Positions 15,435 to 24,609 of a DNA stretch of 47,930 nt are shown piece after piece. Position 1 is the stretch's first letter. The number at the start of each line of letters is the position of its first letter. The notes beneath the pieces were generated by a model. The model did no database searches and was not told where the DNA came from. It worked only from the letters and a program-made list of their open reading frames with translations. This DNA comes from Verrucomicrobiaceae bacterium (GTDB lineage Bacteria > Verrucomicrobiota > Verrucomicrobiia > Verrucomicrobiales > Verrucomicrobiaceae), in contig JAGKWZ010000009.1 in assembly GCA_021151605.1 (NCBI GenBank), forward strand, positions 1 to 47,930, read 5' to 3'. Both the position numbers and the translations under genes were made by a program.

Positions 15435-16934
15435 ATGATTTCCGCTTTCGCTGACAGTTTTAAAATACCGGACCTGCGCTACCGCATCCTCTTTACACTA
15501 GCAATGATTGTTATCGTCCGTATCGGCACGGCCATTACTCTTCCTGGAGTCGATGGTAGCGTGCTTGATGAGTGGATTAATAGTCGTGCTGATAACGGTG
15601 GTGCCGCGGCTCAGGTGGCAGCTCTCTTAAATGTTTTCTCCGGCGGAGGACTGCAAAATTGCGCGATCTTTGCCCTGGGGATCATGCCATACATCAGCGC
15701 AAGCATCATGCTGCAGCTGCTCACAGCTGTGTATCCTCCGCTTAGCAAAATGGCTCGCGAAGAAGGTGGCCGTCAAAAGATCACCCAATACACTCGCTTG
15801 GCTACCATTGCGCTTTGTTTGTTTCAGGGCTACCTACTTGCCAAATCTCTGGCACAACCTGGTCAAAACATCTTCCTTGGCGGACTGCAGGAAGTCATCG
15901 ACCGCACGGGTAAGCCACTTGTGCCTGATTATGGTCCGATGTTTGTGGTCGTTACCGTGATCACTATCACGGCTGGCACCATGCTCATGATGTGGTTGGG
16001 CGAAATGATCACAGAGCGCGGTATTGGCAACGGAGTATCGATCCTCATCTGTGTGAATATCGTTGCCGACCTCCCTGGTGCCATGGTTCAGGTCTGGCAA
16101 ACCTATGTTGGCAATGCCGCCGGTGACGCCAGCAAGCCTGCCACGTTGGTTCTTTTGCTCGCCTTCATGATCATCGTGATAGCTGGAGTTATTGCCATTA
16201 CCCAGGCCACGCGTCGTATCGCCATCCAATACGCCAAGCGCGTTGTCGGACGCAAAGTCTATGGTGGTCAGACCCAATACCTTCCCCTGAAGGTGAATTA
16301 CTCAGGCGTTATGCCTATCATTTTTGCCCAGGCCATTCTTCTCTTCCCTGCGCAGATCCTCAGCGCTCTATTCCCTGATGTTCGCTGGGTGCAGGACTTC
16401 TCTGCTCTCATCGGTTCGGGCTGGGTCTACTATGTGCTCTCTGCGGGCTTAATTTTCTTCTTCAGCTATTTCTGGGTCGCGACAATGTTCCAGCCCACTC
16501 AAATCTCCGAGGATCTGAAAAAGAGTGGTGGCTACCTTCCTGGCATCCGCCCTGGCAAGCCTACTGCGGACTTCCTCGACTTCACCATGAGCCGACTCAC
16601 CTTTGCAGGTGCCATCTTCCTTACTGGCCTCTATGTCATGCCTGCTGTTGTGAGTCGTTTCCTTGGCATTTCGCCACAGACAGCCCAGTTCTTTGGTGGC
16701 ACCAGCCTGCTGATTCTTGTCGGTGTCGTGCTTGATGTGATGCGCCAGATTGAGACACATCTCCTCCAGGCCCACTATGATGGCTTCCTCAAAAAGGGCC
16801 GCATTCGCGGGCGCTTTGATCGCATGGCACAGACTGGTCAGGTCGCTGATTCCCGCACTGTGGTTTGGCTTTGGACCGGAATCGCAATCCTCGCCCTTGT
16901 CGGCGTCGCATACTTCATTGCCACAGGCAAGTAA
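15435..16934 (+). CDS. secY: Protein translocase subunit SecY
   Basis: Channel subunit of the SecYEG translocon in the inner membrane. From the ATG at 15435 the product is 499 residues, with about ten membrane segments. It begins SAFADSFKIPDLRYRILFTLAM. It contains GIMPYISASIMLQLL (second membrane segment), WLGEMITERGIGNGVSILI, the cytoplasmic loop RRIAIQYAKRVVGRKVYGGQTQYLPLKVNYSGVMPIIFA, and KSGGYLPGIRPGKPT. It is longer than E. coli SecY (443) through extra loop residues, for instance near 60-75 and 155-170. A TTG start at 15375 would lie inside the hairpin, so I reject it. adk, which often follows secY, is missing; map follows after 21 bases. Confidence 0.97.
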   Translation: MISAFADSFKIPDLRYRILFTLAMIVIVRIGTAITLPGVDGSVLDEWINSRADNGGAAAQVAALLNVFSGGGLQNCAIFALGIMPYISASIMLQLLTAVYPPLSKMAREEGGRQKITQYTRLATIALCLFQGYLLAKSLAQPGQNIFLGGLQEVIDRTGKPLVPDYGPMFVVVTVITITAGTMLMMWLGEMITERGIGNGVSILICVNIVADLPGAMVQVWQTYVGNAAGDASKPATLVLLLAFMIIVIAGVIAITQATRRIAIQYAKRVVGRKVYGGQTQYLPLKVNYSGVMPIIFAQAILLFPAQILSALFPDVRWVQDFSALIGSGWVYYVLSAGLIFFFSYFWVATMFQPTQISEDLKKSGGYLPGIRPGKPTADFLDFTMSRLTFAGAIFLTGLYVMPAVVSRFLGISPQTAQFFGGTSLLILVGVVLDVMRQIETHLLQAHYDGFLKKGRIRGRFDRMAQTGQVADSRTVVWLWTGIAILALVGVAYFIATGK

Positions 16935-16955
16935 TCTGGGCCGGCATTCAAAAAT

Positions 16956-17774
16956 ATGCTCGGCAACAAGATTCCGATCCGTCATGGCTCAGTCCTAAAA
17001 GGCCTGCGAGCGGCTAATGCCCTTGCTCGCGATGTTCTCCTCAAAACGGCAGCTCAGGTAGCGGTCGGTATCACTACGGGTGAAGTAGATCGTTACGCAG
17101 CCGCAGAGATGAAAGCGCGTGGCTGTAAGAGTGCCTTCCTCGGATACCGCAAATTCCCCGGTAACATTTGTATCTCCATCAACGAAGAAATCGTTCATGG
17201 TATAGGTGGTCCTCGGGTCATTCAGGACGGTGACATTGTAAAGATTGATGTTGGAATCGAATACGATGGCTGGATTGGAGACAATGCCCTCACCGTTCCT
17301 GTCGGTAACGTCGCAAGAGAAACGCTACATCTCCTTGCTGCCACGGAGGAATCCCTCCACGTCGCTATTCGACATGCCCGTGATGGCTGGATGCTTGGCG
17401 ATCTCTGTCACAGTGTCGAAAATCACGTCAAACAGTATGGCTACACCGTTGTTCGTGAATTTGTCGGTCACGGTGTGGGTCGTAAGCTACATGAGGAGCC
17501 GCAAGTCCCAAACTATGGAAAAAAGGGCGAGCGCCCCCGACTGAAGGCTGGTATGTCCATCGCCATCGAACCGATGGTGAACATGGGCACCGAGAAGACG
17601 CGCGTCCTTTCTGATAAATGGACAGCCATCACGGTGGACCGTAAGCCCAGTGCGCATTTCGAACACGTCGTGCTCATCACTGAGCAAGACCCCGAAGTTC
17701 TCACCTTCCGCAAGCGCATGTTTCCCAACGGTGTGAACGATCTAACACCGCTTCCTGTCAGCGCCTTGATCTGA
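16956..17774 (+). CDS. map: Type I methionine aminopeptidase
   Basis: Cytosolic dimetal enzyme that removes the initiator methionine. The 272-residue product carries the full metal and catalytic set in family order: H81 (in HGIGGP), D98 (DVG), D109 (DNA), H172 (GHGVGR), E205 (EPM) and E236 (HFEH). It follows secY by 21 bases and is the last gene of the run. The ABC permease gene converges from the other strand four bases after its stop. infA, rpmJ, rpsM, rpsK and rpoA, which often follow, are not in this window. Confidence 0.97.
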   Translation: MLGNKIPIRHGSVLKGLRAANALARDVLLKTAAQVAVGITTGEVDRYAAAEMKARGCKSAFLGYRKFPGNICISINEEIVHGIGGPRVIQDGDIVKIDVGIEYDGWIGDNALTVPVGNVARETLHLLAATEESLHVAIRHARDGWMLGDLCHSVENHVKQYGYTVVREFVGHGVGRKLHEEPQVPNYGKKGERPRLKAGMSIAIEPMVNMGTEKTRVLSDKWTAITVDRKPSAHFEHVVLITEQDPEVLTFRKRMFPNGVNDLTPLPVSALI

Positions 17775-17778
17775 TCCG

Positions 17779-18576
17779 CTACTGCGTCGCGAACTTCGTC
17801 AGCAGACCGCGCTTCCGCGTGAGGTTCAGAATCCACAGGAACAGCCAGCCAGCGAGTGCGAGGTAGAGCACGTTCAGCCCGGCGGAGATCCAGAGGTAGC
17901 TCCAGTCCATGCTGCCGGTCTTCATCACATCTCTCATGCCTTCAAAGATGTAGGTCGGCGGGAAACACCAGGCGATGGGCTGCGTCCACGCGGGCATGTC
18001 TTCCACTCGGTAAAACACGGCCACGGCTGGCTGGAAGAAGAAAGGAATGGCCCAAGCCAAGGACTCCGCCGCCTGCCCCCAGCGCAGGATCAGCGCTGTG
18101 GAGATCATGCCGAGCGACCAGCCAAAGAGCATCAAATTGGCGAAGAAAGGGATCAGCCACCAGTTCAGCGTGAAGACATTGAAGGAGTAGCCAAACCACG
18201 AGATGAGACTCAGCACGATGGCCGTCACCACAATGCGCAACATGCCCACGATGAAGGTGGCGCTGACGTACTCCGTCGTCCTCACAGGTGCGACAAAGAC
18301 GTTCAGCAGATTACGCGTCCAGACATCCTCCAGAAATGAGATCGCCACCCCCTGCTGGGCTCGGAACATGATGTCCCAAAGGATCATGCCACCCAGGAAG
18401 AACAGCACGAAATTCCCAAAGGCCGGGTTCGTGTTCTTTTGGATGAAGACCGTCACATTTCCCCAAACGACAAGATCCACCACCGGCCAGAAGACCAGCT
18501 CGACCATGCGCATCGGAGTCCGTGTGTAGAGATAAAGGTAGCGCAGCACGAGCGCGCTGATGGTGTTGAAGTTCAT
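17779..18576 (-). CDS. ABC-2 type transporter permease
   Basis: Inner-membrane half of an ABC exporter. The 265-residue product has about six hydrophobic segments and the ABC-2 membrane topology. It starts with a short cytoplasmic helix (RYLYLYTRTPMRMVELVFWPVVDL) and has a mid-protein amphipathic region SFLEDVWTRNLLNVFVAPV, typical of the nodulation-J-like and multidrug ABC-2 permeases. Its start overlaps the stop of the ATPase gene by four bases, so the two are translationally coupled. The exported substrate cannot be inferred. Confidence 0.9.
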   Translation of the reverse strand: MNFNTISALVLRYLYLYTRTPMRMVELVFWPVVDLVVWGNVTVFIQKNTNPAFGNFVLFFLGGMILWDIMFRAQQGVAISFLEDVWTRNLLNVFVAPVRTTEYVSATFIVGMLRIVVTAIVLSLISWFGYSFNVFTLNWWLIPFFANLMLFGWSLGMISTALILRWGQAAESLAWAIPFFFQPAVAVFYRVEDMPAWTQPIAWCFPPTYIFEGMRDVMKTGSMDWSYLWISAGLNVLYLALAGWLFLWILNLTRKRGLLTKFATQ

Positions 18577-19355
18577 GACTGCTTTTCCTTCGCGGGTTCG
18601 TCGATGATTTCGCCATCGCGGGCGATCTTGATGAAGACATCCTCCAAATTCGTGCTGCTGGACTGGGCCACGATGTCCGTCGGCGTGCCTTCGCAGACGA
18701 TCTTACCTTTGTGCAGGAAGATCACGCGGTCACACACCTCCTCGATGTCCCGCATGTTGTGAGAGGTGTAGAGGATGCCGATGTTCCGCTCGCGCTGCAC
18801 CTTGCGCACGACTTTGCGCACCTTGTCCGCGATGTCGGGGTCCAGACTCGCCGTGGGTTCATCCAGCATCAGCAGTTCGGGATCATTCAGGAAAGCCTTC
18901 ACCAGATTCACGCGAGTGGATTCACCGGCCGAGAGCTGCCCCGTCACGCGATCCGCCAGATGCGAGATCTCCAAAAGCTCCATCAGCTCAGCGATCTTCT
19001 TCTTCGGCTCCTTTACCCCATAGATGCGGGCAAAGACGATCAGATTTTGCCTCACCAGCAGGTTCCCCGGCAGTGCCGTGTAGGCAGAGGAAAAATTGGC
19101 GCGTTGCAGGATGGCGATGCGGTGCTGATGCAGCGGCAGACCAAACGCGAAAAGATCTCCGCCCGTCGGTAAAGTCAGGCCGAGCAGGCAATTCATCGCC
19201 GTCGTCTTGCCAGCACCATTGGCACCGAGCAGCCCCAGCACCTCTCCGCGATGCAGTTTGAAGGAAAAACGGTCGAGCGCCTTCACGCCGTCGAACTCAC
19301 GGGTGAGCTCGCGGGCCTCGAGAATGACTTCGCGTGTGTCTTGGGGGGCTGACAT
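18573..19355 (-). CDS. ABC transporter ATP-binding protein
   Basis: Energising subunit of the ABC-2 exporter. From the ATG at 19355 the product is 260 residues. It has Walker A GANGAGKT (44-51), Walker B LLMLDEPTASLDP, and an H-loop histidine in YTSHNM. The signature reads LSAGE instead of LSGGQ, a tolerated variant in this group. The frame is open to 19391, but that would overlap the divergent PSD1 start, so I use the internal Met. The C-terminus ends in a charged tail after the usual nucleotide-binding domain. It is coupled by a 4-base overlap to the permease gene downstream. Confidence 0.92.
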   Translation of the reverse strand: MSAPQDTREVILEARELTREFDGVKALDRFSFKLHRGEVLGLLGANGAGKTTAMNCLLGLTLPTGGDLFAFGLPLHQHRIAILQRANFSSAYTALPGNLLVRQNLIVFARIYGVKEPKKKIAELMELLEISHLADRVTGQLSAGESTRVNLVKAFLNDPELLMLDEPTASLDPDIADKVRKVVRKVQRERNIGILYTSHNMRDIEEVCDRVIFLHKGKIVCEGTPTDIVAQSSSTNLEDVFIKIARDGEIIDEPAKEKQS

Positions 19356-19385
19356 GGGCGCGGAGAATCGTCGGACCTCGGCGGA

Positions 19386-22276
19386 ATGCAAACGCGAGCC
19401 TGTATCGGGCGTTGGTTGTGGATGCTTTTCAGACGAGCCAGCATCCTACTCGCCATTCTTACCGTTCACCTCACAGCTGCGGACCTGTCGTTCAACCGCG
19501 ACATCCGCCCGATCCTCTCGGACAACTGCTTCTACTGCCACGGACCGGACAAAAACAACCGCAAGGGCGATCTGAGGCTCGATGTGCGCGAGGAACTGAT
19601 CAAGCTGGGGTCGCAGACGCTAATCGAGCGCATCCACACCACCGATGACGATGATCTGATGCCACCAGCGGAGTCACACAAGAAACTCTCGGCGAAGCAA
19701 AAGGACACGCTGAAGCAATGGATCGCCGAAGGGGCGAAGTATGAGCCGCATTGGGCTTTTGTGCCGCCGGTGAAATCGAAAGCGGGCAACTCGATTGATG
19801 ATTTCGTCCGGGCTGAGTTGAAGAAGCATGGGCTTCAGCCTGCGCCGAAGGCTTCGCGAGAGACTTTGATGAGGAGGTTGGCTTTGGATCTCACCGGGCT
19901 GCCGCCGAAGGTGTCTGAGAAGGCTGACCTGAGTGACTTTATTGACGGGTTGCTGCAATCACCGCATTACGGCGAGCACATGGCGGTCGCGTGGCTGGAT
20001 GCGGCGCGATTTGCGGATACGAATGGCTACCAGGTGGATCGTGATCGCGAGCTGTGGCCGTGGCGGGACTGGGTGATCAAGGCCTTCAACGCGAACATGC
20101 CTTTCGATCAGTTCACCATTGAGCAGCTTGCGGGGGATTTGCTGCCGAATGCCACGCTGGATCAAAAGATCGCCACCGGCTTTCATCGCAATCACATGCT
20201 CAATGAGGAGGGCGGCATCATCGCTGAGGAGTTTCTTGCTGAATACACGGCCGACCGCGTGGAGACGACCGCTGCCGTGTGGATGGGACAGACCTTCAAC
20301 TGCTGCCGCTGCCACGATCATAAGTTCGATCCCTTCACCGCGAAAGACTTCTATGCGATGAAGGCCTTCTTCCACAACGTGCCGGAGCGTGGTGTGGGCC
20401 TTTACAGCAATCCAGTGCGCACCAATGCGCCGCCCTTTGTCAAACTGCCCGCTCCGGAGCTGGAGGCCAAAATCGCCGCGCTGAACACGAAGCTCCAACC
20501 CGTCGAAGACAAGCTCAAAGGCCTCGCTGCGGGTGATCTGGAGCCTTGGGCGAAAAACTCGTCGCGGCGAAGATCGACTGGCTGCCGCTGGAGCCGCAAA
20601 AAGCCACGGGTGGTGACAATCCGCCTCAAATCGCCGACAAGGCCGTTTTGATCGGTCCGCAGGAAACGCGGGCCAACAACATCGTGATCAAGGCGAAGCT
20701 TCCAGCGGGCAAAATCACCGCGCTACGCCTCGAATGCTCCACCACGGCTCCTTCGGCCAGTTTTCAATGGAGCGAGCTCAAAGTGGGCAAAACCAAGCTA
20801 CATCCCATCGACGCCACGCACGACAGCGTGCTCGACAATGATCGCAAAACCAAATCCGTGCTCTCGGTGGCACCGAACAAGCCGGTGCAGGCCCTGTTTG
20901 AGCTCGAAAAGCCTCTCGAAGGCTCCGAAGTGGACATCACGATCGGTGTTGAGAATGCCGGCGGGCCTTCGCAGTGGCGTCTCTTTGCCACCACGACTCC
21001 GACTGAGGTCATTGCGCCTGCGAGCATCGTGAGCATCGCAGAGAAAGTGCATGCGAAACGAACCGCAGCCGAGCGCAAGAAGCTCGCGGACTTCCGCATG
21101 GCGCAGATGCCGGTGCATCGTCGCCTGAGTGAAGAAGCGGCCGCTTTGAAGAAACAGATCGCTGCGGCGGAGGCGGAGATTCCCACCACGCTCGTCATGG
21201 AGGAGCAGAAGGAGATGCGTCCCACCTTCATCCTCATGCGCGGTGCTTATGACAAGCCGGGCGAAAAGGTGGCTGCGGCTACGCCCGGTGTTTTGCCTGC
21301 GCTCGCCGCTGATCTGCCACGCAACCGACTCGGCCTCGCGAAGTGGCTCGTGAGTCGCGAGAACCCGCTCACCGCACGCGTGATCGTGAACCGCTTCTGG
21401 CAGCATTTCTTCGGCACGGGTCTCGTGCGCACCAGCGAGGATTTTGGCTCCCAAGGTGAACAACCAAGTCATCCTGAACTGCTCGACTGGCTCGCGGTCA
21501 CCTTCCAAGAAAGTGGCTGGGATGTGAAGAAGCTCGTGAAGATGATCGTGACCAGCGAGACGTATCAGCAGAGTTCTCAGTTCTCGGTTCGCAGTGCTCA
21601 GTTGGACCCGATGAATACCTGGCTCTCCCGTGGTCCACGTCATCGTTTGAGCGCGGAAGTCATTCGCGATCAAGCTCTGGCCGCCAGCGGGCTGCTGGTG
21701 GAGAAAATCGGCGGCCCGAGCGTGAAGCCGTATCACCCGCCCGGCCTTTACGAGCAGGTCGTGGCTCAGCGTGACAATCCCAAGGCCACCTACCAGCAAG
21801 GCAGTGGCGACGATCTGCACCGCCGCAGCCTTTACACCTACTGGAAGCGCAGCGTGCCGCATCCTGGCATGTTGCTCTTTGACGCACCTTTCCGCGAAAC
21901 CTGCGCGCTGCGTCGCTCTCGTTCCAACACACCGCTGCAGGCTCTCAATTTGATGAACGACCCGACCTATGTCGAAGCTGCCCGATTCCTTGCGCAACGC
22001 ATGATCCGGGAAGGCGGCGCGAGTATTGAGTCACGCCTCACGCATGGATTCCGGCTTCTGCTCGCTCGAAAGCCGAGTCAGCAGGAACTCCAAGTTCTCA
22101 CCGCCGCTGTTGAACGATCCATCCGAGACTTCACGAAAGACGCAGAAGCTGCCAAACAGCTCCTCAGCCTCGGTGAAGCCAAATCTGACGACAAACTGCC
22201 CCCCGTTGAACTCGCTGCCTACACCACCGTTGCCAGCACGCTGATCAATCTCGACGAAACCATCATGAAGGAGTGA
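19386..22276 (+). pseudogene. Frameshifted PSD1 protein (cytochrome-c-like, DUF1549, DUF1553)
   Basis: Planctomycete/Verrucomicrobia-type secreted protein whose role is not established; the family often accompanies sulfatases and DUF1501 proteins. The first frame (19386-20651) has a signal peptide (LFRRASILLAILTVHLTAA), a heme-type CFYCH motif at residues 48-52 and a DUF1549 domain (DDFVRAELKKHGLQPAPKA, then WLDAARFADTNGY). The second frame (20546-22276) continues with a carbohydrate-binding-like segment and DUF1553 (NPLTARVIVNRFWQHFFGTGLV, then NTPLQALNLMNDPTYVEAARF). The frames overlap at 20546-20651. A single -1 shift near the A5 run at about 20557 would join them into about 960 residues, a plausible length. 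So it is either a recent frameshift, a sequencing error, or less likely programmed frameshifting. An alternative start is ATG 19422, directly at the signal peptide. Confidence 0.85.
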
Positions 22277-22287
22277 TTTCGATGCCT

Positions 22288-22755
22288 TCAGTTCACCTTC
22301 AGCCCTTCCAGCTCCGCCAGCTTTTTCGCCTTCGCGTCAAAGCTCCAGAAGGTGTCGCAGCCCAAAATGAGCGCGGCGGCCACATGCAGCACATCGTTGG
22401 TGCGAAAGCCATGCTTCGCTGTATGCCGATGAACCAGGTCATAATACAGATCATCCAAAAGACGCGCATCTGGCTCACGGATCGACAGTTGCTGCCCTTG
22501 TTGAATTTCCAACTCAAAGCTCGCCTCAGCAGCACGGGCTGTCCCGCCAGTCACTGTGTAGCCTGGACTGCCGTGATTCGATTCATAAACCAAACGCTGA
22601 AAGGCGTTCACCAACTCATGGTGAAGCAGTCGCGTGACTGGAAGGGGTTCGTTGCTTCTCTTCGACCACTCATTCAGCAACCGATCCGCCTTCGCCGTGA
22701 AAGGCAGATTCAGCAGCAGGTTGGTAAAGAAATTCGTGTCGGCATACACTTTCAT
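22288..22755 (-). CDS. PIN-domain ribonuclease toxin (VapC-like)
   Basis: Probable toxin RNase of a type II toxin-antitoxin pair. The 155-residue product keeps the four acidic PIN positions: D6 (YADTN), E47 (HHELVNAF), D121 (TNDVLHVAAA) and D140 (WSFDAKAKKLA). Its ATG overlaps the stop of the antitoxin gene by four bases, typical coupling. It runs antisense to its neighbours and ends 12 bases past the stop of the PSD1 gene. The target RNA is unknown. Confidence 0.88.
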   Translation of the reverse strand: MKVYADTNFFTNLLLNLPFTAKADRLLNEWSKRSNEPLPVTRLLHHELVNAFQRLVYESNHGSPGYTVTGGTARAAEASFELEIQQGQQLSIREPDARLLDDLYYDLVHRHTAKHGFRTNDVLHVAAALILGCDTFWSFDAKAKKLAELEGLKVN

Positions 22756-23111
22756 AGCTCACCGGCGATGACTTTGTTCAGGCGTTCGACATCCACCTCT
22801 GGGCCGCAGGTGTTGCCCAGCGCCGTCATGCGTTGTCTGTGCGCACGCATTCTTTCGACCATGCTCGGCAGCACCAGCTCAGATGTTGGCCGGGCGACTG
22901 AAATCTCAAACACCTCGCCACTGCGGCTTTTTACTGTTACACGGCCCAGCTGCCGTGCCGCCTCCAGCAGCTCCGCACCGCTGCGGTTCATGTCACGCAC
23001 GGTGAATTCACGCCGCAGCGGCTTCTGGCTGCGCACACGGGCTTTTTTGGCGGCTTTCTTGGATGCGGTCTTCATGTCCGACATCATGACCGACATCGCC
23101 GCGCCTTTCAA
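22752..23111 (-). CDS. Phd/YefM-type antitoxin partner of the PIN toxin
   Basis: Probable DNA-binding antitoxin. The 119-residue frame has a Lys/Ala-rich N-terminus, then the Phd-like core FTVRDMNRSGAELLEAARQLGRVTVKSR with GEVFEISVARPTSE, and a C-terminal tail that would bind the toxin. Several Mets could be the start (23111, 23096 or 23075). The core begins only after residue 35, so a shorter form is likely. It is upstream of and overlaps the PIN gene. It starts 21 bases or more from the divergent DUF1501 gene, so autorepression might also affect that promoter. Confidence 0.78.
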   Translation of the reverse strand: MKGAAMSVMMSDMKTASKKAAKKARVRSQKPLRREFTVRDMNRSGAELLEAARQLGRVTVKSRSGEVFEISVARPTSELVLPSMVERMRAHRQRMTALGNTCGPEVDVERLNKVIAGEL

Positions 23112-23132
23112 TTCCTCTTTTCTTCACCGCTA

Positions 23133-24536
23133 ATGAGCACCGAATCCTCTCTCGCACCCTTTTCGCGTCGTAACTGGCTCAAAAGCCTCGCCCTAGCGTC
23201 ACTCGCGAATCCGAAGCTCTTTGCTTCGCCTGCGGCTCACTTTGCGCCGAGGGCGAAACGCATCATCTGGCTCACGCAGGCGGGGGCGCCGTCGCAGCTC
23301 GATCTGTTTGATTACAAGCCAGGGCTGGCCTCGCAGTTCGACAAGGATTTGCCGAACTCCGTGCGTGGCGAGCAGCGGCTCACGGGCATGACGGCGGGGC
23401 AGAAGCGCTTCCCCATCGCGCCGTCGGTGTTCAAGTTTGCGCAGCATGGCCAGAGCGGCATGTGGCTGAGCGAGTTGTTGCCGCACACGTCGAAGTTCGC
23501 GGATGAGATCTGCCTCATCCGCTCGCTGCACACCGAGGCGATCAATCACGATCCGGCGATGACGCTGCTGCAAACCGGGCATCAAATCGGCGGTCGGCCC
23601 GCGTTTGGCGCGTGGGTGTCGTATGGCCTCGGCTCGGACAACGCGGACCTGCCTGCGTTTGTCGCGCTCATCTCGCGTCCCAGTGGCCCGACGAATGCAC
23701 AGCCGCTGCACGAGCGCATGTGGGGCAGCGGTTTTTTGCCGTCGAAGTATCAGGGCGTGCGCATGAGCTCTGGCAAAGACCCCGTGCTCTTCCTTTCCAA
23801 TCCGCCCGGCATCACCACCGAGCGCCGCCGTGCCATGCTCGACGATGTCGCCGCGCTGAATCGCCTCAAGCTCGCCGATTACCACGATCCCGAAACGCAG
23901 GCCCGCATCGATCAATACGAGATGGCCTTCCGCATGCAGTCCGCCGTGCCTGACCTCGCCGATCTCTCCAAAGAGCCCGCCGACATCTACGAGCGCTACG
24001 GCCCCGAGTCGAAGAAGCCGGGAACGTATGCCGCGAACTGCATCCTCGCCCGCCGACTCGCCGAGCGTGGCGTGCGCTTCATCCAGCTCTACCATCGCGG
24101 CTGGGATCAGCACAACAACTTGCCCAGCGGCATCAAGAGCCAGTGCCACGACACCGACCAGCCGACCGCCGCGCTTTTGGCCGAACTCAAAGAGCGCGGC
24201 ATGCTCGATGACACGCTCGTCATCTGGGGCGGTGAGTTTGGGCGCACGGTCTATTCGCAGGGCGTGCTCACCCGCGACAATCATGGCCGCGACCACCACC
24301 CACGCTGCTACAGCGTCTGGATGGCCGGCGCTGGTGTGAAAGGCGGCCACGTCCACGGCGAGACGGACGACTTCAGCTACAACATCGTGAAGGACCCCGT
24401 CCACATCCACGACCTCAACGCCACCGCGCTCCACCTCCTCGGTCTCGACCACACCCGCCTCACCTACCGCTTCCAAGGCCGCGACTACCGGCTCACGGAC
24501 ATCCATGGCGAGATCGTGAAGGGCGTGCTGGCGTGA
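23133..24536 (+). CDS. DUF1501 family protein with Tat-type signal
   Basis: Member of the DUF1501 (sulfatase-superfamily-like) group that pairs with PSD1 genes; its enzymatic role is unproven. The 467-residue product starts with a twin-arginine-like signal, SRRNWLKSLALASLA (11-25). It has the family segments IWLTQAGAPSQLDLFDYKP, FKFAQHGQSGMWLSELLPH, and later LYHRGWDQHNNL, WGGEFGRTVYSQ and NHGRDHHPRCYSVWMAGAGVKGG. The C-terminal HIHDLNATALHLLGLDH is also typical. Full length for the family. It would normally follow the PSD1 gene directly, but here the antisense toxin-antitoxin pair lies between them. Confidence 0.92.
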   Translation: MSTESSLAPFSRRNWLKSLALASLANPKLFASPAAHFAPRAKRIIWLTQAGAPSQLDLFDYKPGLASQFDKDLPNSVRGEQRLTGMTAGQKRFPIAPSVFKFAQHGQSGMWLSELLPHTSKFADEICLIRSLHTEAINHDPAMTLLQTGHQIGGRPAFGAWVSYGLGSDNADLPAFVALISRPSGPTNAQPLHERMWGSGFLPSKYQGVRMSSGKDPVLFLSNPPGITTERRRAMLDDVAALNRLKLADYHDPETQARIDQYEMAFRMQSAVPDLADLSKEPADIYERYGPESKKPGTYAANCILARRLAERGVRFIQLYHRGWDQHNNLPSGIKSQCHDTDQPTAALLAELKERGMLDDTLVIWGGEFGRTVYSQGVLTRDNHGRDHHPRCYSVWMAGAGVKGGHVHGETDDFSYNIVKDPVHIHDLNATALHLLGLDHTRLTYRFQGRDYRLTDIHGEIVKGVLA

Positions 24537-24609
24537 TGAACCGGGCCTGACGCATTCCGCACACTCTTTGTCGTGGAGTTTGGCTGGCAGGGCTCGTTAT
24601 GATCGGGCC

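Noticed and set aside
20546..20651. Programmed -1 frameshifting in the PSD1 gene
   Set aside because: The G AAA AAC context is not the strong heptamer, and I saw no downstream stem-loop; a mutation or sequencing error is simpler.
20798..21997. A 399-codon antisense ORF in the PSD1 gene
   Set aside because: The plus-strand frame carries DUF1553 motifs; the antisense one has none.
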